DNA from: Pleurostoma richardsiae
Lineage: Eukaryota > Ascomycota > Sordariomycetes > Calosphaeriales > Pleurostomataceae
Assembly: GCA_030052745.1 (NCBI GenBank)
Contig: JANBVO010000075.1
Span: 1-64,000, forward strand
Direction of reading: 5' to 3'
DNA: 64,000 nt
Below, piece after piece: positions 45,665 to 57,161 of this stretch. Every line of letters starts with the position of its first letter. Within the stretch, counting starts at the first letter, position 1. Made by a program: the position numbers and the translations under genes. The notes below the pieces were generated by a model. That model saw nothing but the letters and a program-made list of their open reading frames with translations, did not search any database and was not told where the DNA came from.

Positions 45665-47356
45665 TCAGACTTCCTGCTGTCTTAACAGATCTAGAACCAA
45701 GTTGGAGGGGTTGCTTAGTCTAGCCGGTGTTGTCTTGAATGGCGCGGGGACGCCGGTCTCTTCAAAAGAACAACCTTCTCTTAGCATTCTCGCAACGGCT
45801 TTTGACGCAAGGAGAATCGACGGCATTCCATGACCGTTGAATCCCACACTGATGTACTGCCCATCTTTTGAGGGCACCGCACCCACATGCGGCATTAGGT
45901 CGTTAGTATACTGTCGATTAGTCTGTTAGCGCGACCTCTTGCCGACGAAGACGTAGAATGGCCCCCGGAGATAGAGAAAAGCTTACGCCCATGATTCCAG
46001 TCCAGATGCGGTCGACTTTTGCTCCGCTATTTTCCCAGCCATGGTAAGTCCTCTGCATAAGACCGTCAAAGTACTGCACAGCAGGTTCGATGAGCTTAGA
46101 GTCATCGTAGACGTTGTACCACTCATCTCCTTTGTGCAGATAGAACGGCCTGCCTCCGCCAACTATTATACTCCCATCCGGTCGGGATATTTGATAGTCA
46201 GCTCCCTTTACGCTGTGGCGTATCTGGACACAGAGTCAATTGCTTCTCTCCCCTTGGAACAGGCGTGCTGTAGGTGAGCACTTTCTGTGTGCTTGCATAA
46301 CTCACACTATAGGAATACGGGAGACTTGGGGCAATCTTGCCTTCCGGGACAGTAACGCGGCTACAAATACCACGGACCGGAATGATCTTCTCCTGGTACT
46401 GTGGCAAGATGCCTGCAGTGTAGCCGTTTGCTGCGAAGACGATCTTCCTAGCCTTGAGCTGGCCCCTAGGGGTTGAGACAACCCAGTTACCATCTGCGTC
46501 TTGAGCCTCGGAAACCATTAGAACAGGGGTGTTCGTCTGAAGATTGACGCCCCTCTGGACGGCCATGGACAGGAGGTGAGTGACCAGCTTGTAGGGCCAG
46601 AGGCTCCCCGCAGTGAAAGAGAACGCGCACTTAGCACCCTTGACTCCCGACAACGCTTCAGCGGCGGGCCCGGGAAGGTAGCAGACGTCTTTGACTGTGG
46701 GGAACCCCTCGGCCACCAGCTGGTCAAACTCCTTTTTGCATCTCTCTGCCAGCCTGGCGTCGATGATTACATCATAAGCCCGGGTGAGGTTGAAATCACA
46801 GTCGATGTTCTCTTTCTCGACCAGTTGTTTCACCGCATAGACCTGTTTAGCTTCAAACATCGCAATGTCTCTTGCAGCTTGTTTACCAAACATGCGGGTG
46901 TATTGCGGAACCCTATAATAAACATCGGGTTTGACATGCCCGCCTAGAATACGGTATGTGTGTTAGGGATGAGCTATACGCTGATAGAAGTTCTTGCAAC
47001 AAAGTCTCCTTACCATTGCGGCCGGTCGCACCTGAACAAGCCGACCGAGCTTCCAGAATCACCATGGATGGCGGCGACGGATTACTGTCCAGCAGATGGT
47101 ACGCCACAGAGGCACCGGAGAAGCCGGCGCCGATTATCAAAATGTCGCATTGCGACGGCAAGTCGTCTGTGGTCCGGTGGTGCTCTAAATCGTGGGGCCG
47201 CGTCCTCCAAAATGAAAGAGTAGAGTTCAAAACAGGAAAAGGACCAGTCCTTTCCCCGAAAATCGTCGTGAGTGCCATCGCGGGCTTGAGGGTGTTGGCT
47301 ATTGCAACAAGCCTCTCTTTGGCTCGCTGCTGAACGGGGGTCGCCGAGCATAGCAT
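45665..47356 (-). CDS. DAO-type FAD-dependent oxidoreductase (frame break or short intron)
   Basis: About 500 aa, flavin amine/amino-acid oxidase family. Exons 47014-47356, 45987-46943 and 45665-45910. The dinucleotide fold is DILIIGAGFSGASV, then the family motif CSGATGRNGGHVKP across the first splice. Later come GYTAGILPQYQEKIIPVRG and the terminal GFNGHGMPSILLASKAVA. Exon 2 is one base too long: the frame ends at 46198, and the protein resumes one frame over with DYQISRPDGSIIVGGGRPFYL. Either there is a one-base insertion near the A/G run at 46202-46210, or a 49-nt intron (46163-46211, GTAAAG...AATAG) restores frame while dropping about 16 conserved residues. I favour the indel because those residues belong to the fold. 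It is divergent from an UNC93-like transporter with 531 bases between starts. Confidence 0.75.
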
Positions 47357-47887
47357 CCTGAAGACTCGCACGAGAATGAAGAGAAAGCAGCTTATCTTTC
47401 CGGACAAGATAGGGAACCGTCTATCTGGACCTCACCGAATATAAATGATAAAGGGTATAGGAGTTAGAGCGAATTGGAAAGATAGTCTCAGCCGATCCAT
47501 CTCCGTGATAGTCCAGCTCCGGGCCGAAAGATGAGCCAAGCGCCGTCATCGCAAATATCCGGCATCTTCACGAATCAGCTTCGGCGCCAACGAGCAAGGG
47601 AGGTGATCCCGAGTGCGGTTCATAGTTATTCCCTGATTATTACTTCGGCTTCAAGATAACCATGCAGAAGATTCCGGCTGATAAGCGGCTTGCGCCAGAT
47701 AACTCTTGGCTTAATTCCTGTCTCCATAGTTGCTGGCATGCACACCTTCTCCACAACGGTATCATCGGATCGAGTCCACGGTTGTGGAGTCGTCACAGCA
47801 GATGGCCACTTTAAAGATAAGCCGATCCCCTGTGCTCTCTTCCTCTGAAGCACCTCAGTCGAGTCCCGACTTCAATTACCGTTGGTA
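47357..47887. promoter_or_regulatory. Shared divergent promoter region
   Basis: 531 bases between the ATGs of the FAD oxidoreductase (-) and the UNC93-like transporter (+). No gene lies inside. Shared control of the two genes is possible from the arrangement alone. Confidence 0.4.
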
Positions 47888-49933
47888 ATGCCTCTGAGTG
47901 TAGCCGCTTCCCCTAACAAAGGAAGAAGACTTAATATGTCGACCACCAAGAGAGATGGTCGAGACGACGAGACTCCGTCCGTCGAAGCTGTCATCTTCAG
48001 TAATGAAGTGGTCGTGGAGGATCCTTACGCGGTCCGAATCGTCGAGATCCCAGAGCACAAGTGGCAGAGGAGATATAGAAGCGTGGCTTTCCAGATGGTT
48101 CTGCTATCTATGCTCTCTTTCTCTGGCCCTTCTATGAGCAATGGTACTATAACCATGATTTCCTCTATCAAGCCATTCTAGCTGACATGTTTGCTATTGC
48201 AGCAATCAGTGGCCTCGGAGGAGGGGGACTGGCTACTCCCTACACAGCAAACGCTGCCTCGGCTACTCAATACTCGACCTCCGTCCTGATCGCGTCAGCT
48301 GCACCCATGTTTAATTCATCTTGTATGCAAAGCTGACAGTTATCCAGCATGTTTGGCGGTCCTCTAATCAGCACAATCGGTATCCCCATCGGCTGCATCA
48401 TCGGTGCTATTGGCTTTCCTCTGTCGGGGTCTGGTTTCTATGTAAATAGCAAATATGGCGTTCAGTGGTATCTTATTTTCGCGAAGGCTATATACGGAAT
48501 TAGTAAGTGTTCTAATGACACCGTCATTCAGCTTGGCAGATTCGTGCTAATCGACTTTACACGTCCGCAGCTTCGGCCTTCTTATATATCGCCGAAGCTT
48601 CTGCGATGATCTCCTACCCCGAGGAACATCGAAGGGGATTTTACATCAGCATTTGGGTTATCATGAGGAACATCGGCTCAATAATCGGTGGCGCCATTAC
48701 CTTTGGCCTCAACATAAGTCGTAATGGATACGGAGGCGTCAGCGCAAATACATACCTAGTGTTCCTTGGCTTAGAATGTCTTGGTGAGTTCGCCTTTGAA
48801 CATCTTCGTCCGACCAGAGTTGGAGACCTGCGAGCTCAAAGGTAATATTTTCAGGTCTCCCGGCAGCATTTCTCATGACTAGGACGAGAAAAGTCATCCG
48901 TTCTGACGGATGGGGTGTCCCCATGCTTCCTACGAAAACATGGAAACAGGAATGCAGGTTGCTGTGGGAGCATCACAGGCAGAAGCGGGTGAGTGACTCC
49001 CTCAAATGTCCCGCTTTTCCCGTTTTGCACATTTCCTAACGTGCCTCAACTAGACTCTCATGCTGATTCCGATTTATATCCTAACGTATTTTGGTGACGG
49101 CGTCTGGGGGACGTACAACTCTCTCCATTTCTCAGTCCGCGCACGGGCTCTGTCTTCTTTTATTGGCCCAGTCCTCGCTGTCTTCATCAATCCCTTTTTT
49201 GGAATGATATTAGATATGAAGATGGTGAACCCAAGAAGAAAGGGAACCATAGCATTCTGGGTCTGGATGCTTCCTACCATGTAAGCCATCCATATACCTT
49301 TGAAGACCTGAACCTAAGACCGAGTGACTTCATAGGGCCATGCTCATTTGGGTCATGGTGAATCTGAAGTGGTTCAATGACCAGCCGAATGACCTTCGAC
49401 TAGACTAGTAAGGAGTTGACGAGATTGCACCTGGAGAATGACCCAAAACTGACACCTTGCAGCGCGCAGCCTACAACAGCTCGCTGGTTCGCAACTTGGT
49501 TTCCATACCTCATTTACGTTGTCAATGGGTAAATTGATCAGCGCTAGTGCTAAGTTTTGTTGAAAGGTCTGTTGAGCTGACAATCAGAAACAGGTGGATG
49601 TCCCAGACGCTCGTTTACTGGGTCCTCGGACAGTTTGCCTCCGATGTTGCGACCAACGCTCGCACAGGTGGCGTGTTCCGTTCATGGGAGACAGTCGGTC
49701 AGGCTGTTTCCTACGGCATAAATTCAAAGGCATCTAACAAATTCATCCCGTTTGGTGTTTACATAGGCCTCTTTGCAGTCGCAATGCCACTCTTCTGGAC
49801 CGTTCTGATGGAATTGCCGAAGGAACACAGAGGCCTCAGGATTGTTGATGACGAGGGGCATGTGGTGGGGGAATTCACAAAGGCGCAGCAAGTGCCCGGG
49901 GAAGAGAGAGTGGCAAGAGAAATCCCGATCTGA
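47888..49933 (+). CDS. UNC93-like MFS membrane protein
   Basis: 517-aa transporter-like protein. Nine exons: 47888-48143, 48203-48293, 48348-48502, 48571-48783, 48855-48988, 49054-49280, 49336-49407, 49463-49528 and 49594-49933; 1554 nt, exact frame. Eleven to twelve helices fit the UNC93/DUF895 group of the major facilitator superfamily. Typical phrases are AISGLGGGGLATPYTANAAS, MFGGPLISTIGIPIGCIIGA, YIAEASAMISYPEEHRRGFY and YFGDGVWGTYNSLHFSVRAR. Intron 2 has an unusual GTCAGC donor but is required by frame. A second in-frame ATG at 47936 could be the true start. The substrate is unknown for fungal members. The divergent FAD oxidoreductase may act on the same compound. Confidence 0.87.
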
Positions 49934-51851
49934 GGTGCAGGACGGCCAGGCATAAGTCGAGAATGATGTTCACACGCAACATCTCCTAACAGTCCGGCGA
50001 CTTCTTTAGCGAAACCTGACAAATTGACTGGGTCAGAAACAGCAATCACGCTTCTTCCCTTTAGCTCGAGCTACACCGACAAGCTTCTTCCCGAATATTA
50101 AGCTTGGGGGAAGACTCTTTGGTTTGGTGCTTCCCTCTAGAGGGTGCCGCTAACGCAACCACGGTTTAACATTCACGTACGGAAATGATGTCGAAACGTA
50201 ATGGAACTCCTAGGTCTATGTAGATACTCACCAAGTGACATGCTTGATACGACCATCGTTGGAACAGTAGTGCCCCGTGCATAATCTTCCCATTTAGTAT
50301 GTAAGCTTGGTGAACCACATCACTCTGTAACGGACTGCTACTAGAAAGACGATAAGCTATTCAAAATAAGTCCTCGAAATCAAGCCCGATGTCCAGTCTT
50401 GGAAATCTTAGGACTCCGGTGATTATAAACAACTAGCCTACGACATCCTTTACTCCCAGAACATCTCACGACGAGCTCAGGGAAGCCCTATATTGATTAG
50501 CTACGGCAGCGGTTATGCAATAGACGTTAACAGACGGAAGACCAACACATCCACCAGGCAAATATCGCATGATGACAAGCTTCTCTTGTAAGCCGCAGTG
50601 ATATCGGGGTCACGATCAGTGGTCAGCCAACATGTTGACACACCTGGAACTGGAATTGCGCCCAGACAACTAGCTATGTAGCCTGCCAAACACAGGGTTA
50701 CTAGTGATGAGGGATCCTTTGCGATTAGAGATTGGAAAAGTTGACCCTTAGCTTTTCGATACGTATCAAGAAGGCTGCGTTTCAACGTCACGGCTTCCTG
50801 CCCAAAGAGCTTGGCTTTATTGTGGTTGCAAGTATTACACATAGGTGAGGATAACAACTTGAGGTGTTGGTCGGCTAACTAGCTACACAGCGCCTGCCGG
50901 TATCGAGGGGCCGGTTCTCTTCCAAAAGTTCCTCGGGACTACTTTCATCATAGGGCGGCGAACGTCCAAGAGTTCTTGTTACTTCAGGGCATTGTTTCAT
51001 TTGGGGATGAAGAAGAAGGAGAGCCCATACAACTTATCTAATCTCTGGCAGCTGGGAGATGGTGGCGGTTCCGGGTCAAAGCCTCCACATGACGGAGTAC
51101 ACGAAAACAGCATCTACAGAACAAAAAAACAATGTTATGCCGATGTCTCAACCTACGGAGGTATAGATTGACTGATGAAGGTAGCTGAGCATTGGCGCAT
51201 GGCTTATGACCTCTACATCTAAACCCAACTAGCCAAGATAATGAAGACATAACCGAGGCGAGGAAAGAAAGAAGAGAGAAGATTCCTTTAATGGATCAAG
51301 TTCAAGCACGGCTTGAGGCACATGTTAGGGCACTTGCGTGGATGATCGGGGCTATTAATAACACCCAATGGGTACCTTACGTATTCGGCCCAACTGATTG
51401 GGCCTGACGCAGGGCCAGCAGCAAGCACAAGCCCTGACCATGGATAGGCTCTAAGGAGGCCCATAAACAGTGGATGCTTGAACATGCCGTCCGGTCAATA
51501 AATCAAACCCCGGAAAACACTTGATCGGACCTAAATAAATGACCTGCTGGGCTGAGGAACCAATGTGCGGGGGTAAGCACCTTGGCATACGCTAGCTGCC
51601 GTGAGGGTATTATTATATTATTGCAGTGTGAAAAACTCGAGTTCAACCTTCAAGCCTGTTGGAAGAAACATCAAATTGTACAGAGGAATAGAACTTCCCA
51701 ACCAAACCCAGGAGTAGGATACATTGCCCTTTACACCTTTAAAGCTCCAGTCTCTCATCTTTCACTCTTAATGCTAGGTCTCAGGCCGAACAATCATTTG
51801 CACCTCTGCTAACCTTGAATGTTTGGCATCTCAACAGAAACGTACAGTATC
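49934..51851. other. Intergenic, no gene seen
   Basis: 1.9 kb. A minus frame at 50513-50857 is open for 114 codons and Cys-containing, but it is not recognisable and has no splice partner. The right end holds the promoter of the monooxygenase. Confidence 0.4.
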
Positions 51852-54047
51852 ATGGCAGAGGTAAACGGAGTTAACAGCATTAACGGCACCCACCAGCACC
51901 GCACGAATGGGACCACGACTGGAGCTACGACTTTCACGATCAAGGATGAGCCAGTCGAGAATCTACGGCATCTGAAAGTGAGGGTTATTGGAGCTGGATA
52001 CTCAGGCATACTAGCCGCTATCAGGTCAGTTTCACGAACGTGCAAATGTTACAATATCTTCTCACACTGTGGTTGCACAGGATTCCAGAGAAGATCAGGA
52101 ACGTTGACCTAGTCGTGTATGAAAAGAATGAGGCCGTTGGCGGCGTTTGGTAGGTGCATGAACACGTCGAATCCTCTTATATACTGACTGTGGTTAGGTT
52201 CTTGAATCGTTACCCTGGTGAGTAGACCAAAACGTACTCTCACTCTCATCATGCGGTCGGCGTCGCTTACGATTCCTATCATAGGGTTGGCTTGTGATAT
52301 CCCATGTAAGTGGAAGGTGCCCGACAGAGAGACCTGAATCCTGACGGAACAAAGCCCACTCATATCAATATTCTTTCTCACCCAACCCCCTCTGGTCTTC
52401 GCTATATGCTCCTGGAAAAGAGATTCGAGAGTACCTGCAAGATGTAGCAGAAAGGTTTGGAGCAACAAGGTTCATCAAGACCTCGCATAAGGTCGAGAAA
52501 TGTGTCTGGGACGCTGCCGAGAGGAAATGGTTCGTCCCTGCACCATTCCACTGTGACAGTGTTGTAGAGGAGACACTAATTCAAACTCTAGGAGGATCAC
52601 AGTTACAAATTTGATCACTAGCGAGACCTTCGAGGATATCACAGACATCCTGATCACTGCCCGTGGGCAGCTTAACGACATCAGCTGGCCGGACCTACCA
52701 GGACTCGACAAGTTCCAGGGGAAGGTAGTCCATTCAGCAGACTGGGATGAAACGTGGGGAAACACCCTCGAGATCTTTCGAGCATGATGACTCATACTAA
52801 TTGTGCTTCAAGATACAACTTCAAGAACAAGAAAATCGGAGTCATTGGAAACGGCTCGAGCGCAATTCAAATCATTCCTCGTCTACAGAAGCTCGAGGGC
52901 GTTTCTCTCACTTGCTTCATCAGATCGTCCACGTGGATATCACCAGCCTTTGGCGATGCTGCGATGGTTGCTCTAGGACTTGACCCAACTGTTATAAACT
53001 GTGAGCCTTCAACCTCTTCTTCACGTTTATGACGGGGACTCATCAGCACGCCACACAGTCTCAGAAGAACAACGGCAGGCATTTCTACGAGATCCGGAAG
53101 GCTATCTTAGAATGAGGAAGGTCATTGAAGATGACGGCAACCTCATCCATGAGTCAACCATCCCTGGAACCAAGATGCAAGTCGAATTCACCGACTCCTT
53201 CCGCAAGATAATGCGGGAGCGGCTTGCTAAGAAGCCTGAACTGCTCAAAACTCTCATCCCGACCTTCTCCCCAGGCTGCCGGCGCCTAACTCCAGGCCGT
53301 GGCTATCTCGAGGCCCTCGTCGAGGATAATGTTGACGTGGTCACCGAAACCATCACATCCGTCACCGAGACGGGTGTCGTGCTTGCCTCAGGCACGGAGC
53401 TGCAACTCGACACGCTCGTGTGTGCAACGGGCTTCCAGATCTCCGCGCCGCCTAATTTCGAGGTCGTCGGCCGGAGCGGGCTGACACTCGCGCAGCGTTG
53501 GACCCCGCACCCGGAGAGCTACCTGTCAGTGGCGTGCGACGGCTTTCCGAACTTGCTGATGATGTTCGGCCCGAACTCAGCTATCGGCTTCGGGAGCTTG
53601 ACCAAAATCCTCGAGGCCGAGTGCGACTACGCCGTGAGGGTTGTGCGTAAGATCCAGAAGGAAGACTATGCTACGTTCGAACCGCGTGCCGAACGCGTTG
53701 CCGACTTTAGCCGTTATACGCAGGAGTACTTCAGGGGCACGGTGTACATGGACAAGTGCAAATCTTGGTATCGCTCCGAGGGGGGCCGGGGCGACTGGAT
53801 CTCGGGCTTATGGCCGGGTTCGACGCTGCATGCTCTGGAGGCGCTGCGATCGCCGCGCTGGGAAGATTTCGTGTTTGAGAGCGCGGATCTTAGCGGCAAT
53901 GCCTTGAGGTGGATGGGCAATGGCTGGAGCGTCACGCAGAAGGACGGGGACTCATCGTGGTACATCAACCCGGAGGAGGTAGAATGGCCGGTCGAGGGAA
54001 AACCTGAGGAAAACCCTCGGTACAAGGCCCGACCTTGGTCATATTGA
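51852..54047 (+). CDS. Baeyer-Villiger-type flavin monooxygenase
   Basis: 598-aa class B flavoprotein. Eight exons: 51852-52024, 52081-52149, 52198-52217, 52285-52305, 52355-52529, 52592-52753, 52813-53000 and 53059-54047; 1797 nt, exact frame. Exons 3 and 4 are only 20 and 21 nt. The FAD-binding GAGYSG is at residues 47-52 and the NADPH-binding GNGSSA in the block KIGVIGNGSSAIQIIP. The Baeyer-Villiger fingerprint F-x-G-x3-H-x3-W-D is intact (FQGKVVHSADWD, residues 194-205). The late motif CATGF is also present. An in-frame ATG at 51819 would add 11 residues. It should use NADPH and O2 to insert oxygen next to a ketone. Relatives act in fungal polyketide and steroid pathways, but no backbone gene is nearby. 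Confidence 0.92.
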
Positions 54048-54636
54048 CATATCTAGCCTTGTTCTGGTAGCACTCATTAGGAGTCAGCGTGAGAAGCCAT
54101 CTAACAGCACCGCCACCGCCGTTCGACAGAGCTCTGCTAAGAGCTGGAAGCCCGCTCTATGCCGTTTTCTCATAGCCCTACAAACATATAGCGGCGACAT
54201 ATTCGGGGAGACTTTAATGCTTGCGAGAAATGAGAGCATGCTAACTGTGCACTTGATCAACACCGTTGAGTCTCCCAGGGTGGATGATGGTAGGACAGAC
54301 CAACTCATCGCGAAGAGAGAAGAACGATACTCTTGGCGTGGACGATCGAGATTGTCTAGTCTATTGAATTGGCCCAAAAGCCTACAGCATTCTGACTCTT
54401 CAGGCTCGTGTTCAGTGTCAAAGGCCGCCGGTTCTGCAGGCACGTGACAAATCCACGTCCTGATATGAGCCATTCGGGGCAATGCCTAATATTGAAACCC
54501 GGATAGAACATAACAGAAACAGAGAGATTTATCACGGTATATATATTTTTGTATGGTTACATCCTGTAGAAAATGATGACCCCATTCCCTCAGCATATCG
54601 GAAGGCGTGGGACAGAAGCCTAGCCACTGCTGGACT
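54048..54636. other. Convergent intergenic region
   Basis: 590 bases between the monooxygenase (+) and the peptide transporter (-). Only short frames; presumed 3' UTRs. Confidence 0.45.
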
Positions 54637-57161
54637 TTACATCTTCTGGGAGATACCATACTCCTCGTTGTCGGCAATGGGTGCTGGTCGGTTGTCGGTC
54701 TGGTTATGCTCGCTCTCCTTCACGAAATTCGTAGTCCCTGTGCTGGGATGCACCTCGGCAGTGTCAATGGTAGTAGAGAGGACGTATTCCTCCTTGTCGA
54801 CGTGCTTGAAGAGGAACCACTAAGTCGCACAGTGTTAGTTCATGCACCTATGCTGACGGAAATGGAGACAACGCTTGAGGGACCAGGTTCACTCACGAAG
54901 AGAACCGTGACAATTCCGCCGAGAATAGTAGGGCCACCAAAGTCCCAGATGAGATGCGGGTCAACGACGACGGATGAGCATGCAAGGTTGACGATGTATG
55001 CAATGGCGGTGTTAAAGAGATTGATGGCGGACACCAGGCCTCTCATATTTACCGGAGCACGGGAGTACGCAATGCCGTAGGCTAGTAACAGTCAGCTGGC
55101 TCTCGGTCTTTTTAAACGACACAACCTTGGATGTTTACGCACCGGGAACATTGATGAAAAGCTCAGAGATACCACCAATACCGTACGGAATACCCATCCA
55201 CCAGACTGAAATAGGTGACGTCAAACCATTGTCGACGCATGTGGGATCAGACGAGCCATAGTGACCGCACGGGGATGTCTTGTAGGCGTAGTACTGCAAC
55301 ACAGTATACGCAATGCCACTGCACGTAGATATGAAGAATCCCGTGCAGATACGCATAACGGGTCCGTAGTGGATCTTCCACCTTCGTAGCAGCGGGTAGA
55401 GACCAAACTATAACTCAAGAGTCAGTTGTCGGTTTCTCAAGAACGACTCCACGAGCGTCACGATCGCGATAGCTCTTGGGGCCGAACACCGCGAGAGTCC
55501 ACGACGAATCTGTGAGAATGTCGAAACACTCGCCGAGACAGAGGTGATGGGGATTTCTCACATTGAGGATCGGGGAAAACAAAATAATGGCGAAAGGGTT
55601 AAAGTTGTTGATCACGTCGTTGGGAGCGCCATTCGTCGTGAGCATGGTACTTAAGTAGCTGGCAGCATTGGCGATACTGGAATGTCCCGTGTCAGCGCTT
55701 GGGACTCCTGAACAGTGGACAGCACAACTTACCCATTGTCGTTCCAGTACTGCACGGGAAAGAAGCAGAACATGCCGGTGGCCTGAACTGTGCGTTTCAC
55801 GTCCTCAACAAACTGGTCATTGTAGCGCGTGGTGACTGGAAGTCCCTTGGCGGCCTGGACAGATGGCTTTGCCGACTCCCACCAGCCCTTGCGGCCGATG
55901 CGCAAAATGCCACCGCGTCTCAAGCAGTTCCCCAGAACGACGAACACATTCGGCAGGTCGGAACCGCCGGGCTTATGCAACACGAGTCGCTTCTTCAAAA
56001 ACCACATCACGAAAGGCAGCGGGAGGTAGAGCAGAAGGGGCAGCAGCCAACTCAGCCACCAGCCGACATACTTCTCCGAGTACGAGGTCGCAACTTGCAT
56101 AAAAGCACCGACGTTGATCAGGAGGTAGAACCACAGCATGGCCCTTTCCGTGCTGTGCTCTGGGTCCTGGATCACACGCTCGCCAGTCTTGAGCGTGATG
56201 ACCTTGGGAACATGTGTTGTCATCTGATCCAACAACAGAGGCGAAACATTGGGCTTGAACATGGCTGAGAGTTCGAGTTAGCGCAGGAAATGGCAATGGC
56301 ATCGATGATCTGCGACAGCATAACCTACCAGCACCGATGGCAAGGATGTAAATGCCAACAAAGAAGGGACCTTTGGCAGAACCATCGGCAAGCAGGCTTC
56401 TAGCTCCCGATGCGACCAGAATAACATGACCGACCCCCATGACGAAAATTCCCCAGAATATCATGTTGAAGCGGCCCGTCTTGGTATCGGCAATGTATCC
56501 GGTCACTAGTGGGAGCGCGTACGCGAGCAGGCTGAAAGATTGGCCGACGGCGTTCTGTTGCGATTGTTAGTTTGGCTGACGACTTAACTCCGTCGACAGG
56601 AAGACTGCTCTTACCGCTTTGGCCTCTCCCATGCCCAAGGCACCTGTCGTACAATCCCAAGGTCAGCTATTGCCGTCCGAAGCCCCACTGCTCACGCTCG
56701 GCAGAAATGGAGTTTGCCCACCTGCAGTCTGTTGCGTCCCGCGCGGTGGCGCGCCATAGCCGTTGCCTCCGGGTGGCAGAGGACGATTCACGAAATTGCT
56801 GAAGAGGCCCTGGCAACCTTTCCACGATCATGTCAGTTCATTGTCACCAGGACCGACCCGTCTAGCCAGCTCGACGAACCGTAGTATGATGCACGCTCGC
56901 AGAATTCGACGGCACAGAGGAGGTAGGCCACGGTGGGCAAGCCGCCGGGGACGCGACGCAGCGTGGCTAGCTCCTCTTCTGTAGGCTTGCCCTCGTAGTC
57001 AACCTCCAGGGCGGGGGCGTAGATCGGGGCGTGTTCATCGCCCTCGGGAGTGAGGGCCCCCTTCTCGGTGGGTTGTTTCTCGGTGTCCGCTGAGCTTCGA
57101 CGTCAGTTCTGTTCTTCGGCGGACGCGCCGAACGGCGCTGGGCGACACGCAGCTTACACAT
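54637..57161 (-). CDS. POT/PTR2-family proton-coupled peptide transporter
   Basis: 614-aa plasma-membrane transporter. Ten exons on the minus strand: 57158-57161, 56880-57089, 56722-56817, 56615-56643, 56329-56554, 55733-56264, 55562-55676, 55143-55407, 54897-55081 and 54637-54819; 1845 nt, exact frame. The first coding exon is just ATG plus one base. The helix-1 E-x-x-E-R-type motif is visible as VEFCERASYYG. The PTR signatures follow: GALGMGEAKANAVGQSFSLLAYALPLVTGYIAD, a central FFIGI-like helix (PFFVGIYILAIG), and FYLLINVGAF. The C-terminal half has WWMGIPYGIGGISELF and a hydrophilic tail. It is expected to import di- and tripeptides. The multi-intron layout is consistent throughout, all with GT-AG borders. 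Confidence 0.9.

Noticed and set aside
46576-46947. Plus-strand frame opposite the FAD oxidoreductase
   Set aside because: Antisense shadow; the minus strand encodes conserved oxidoreductase sequence over the same bases.
50513-50857. 114-codon Cys-containing minus frame
   Set aside because: Composition is protein-like but nothing is recognisable, and there is no supporting splice or promoter signal.
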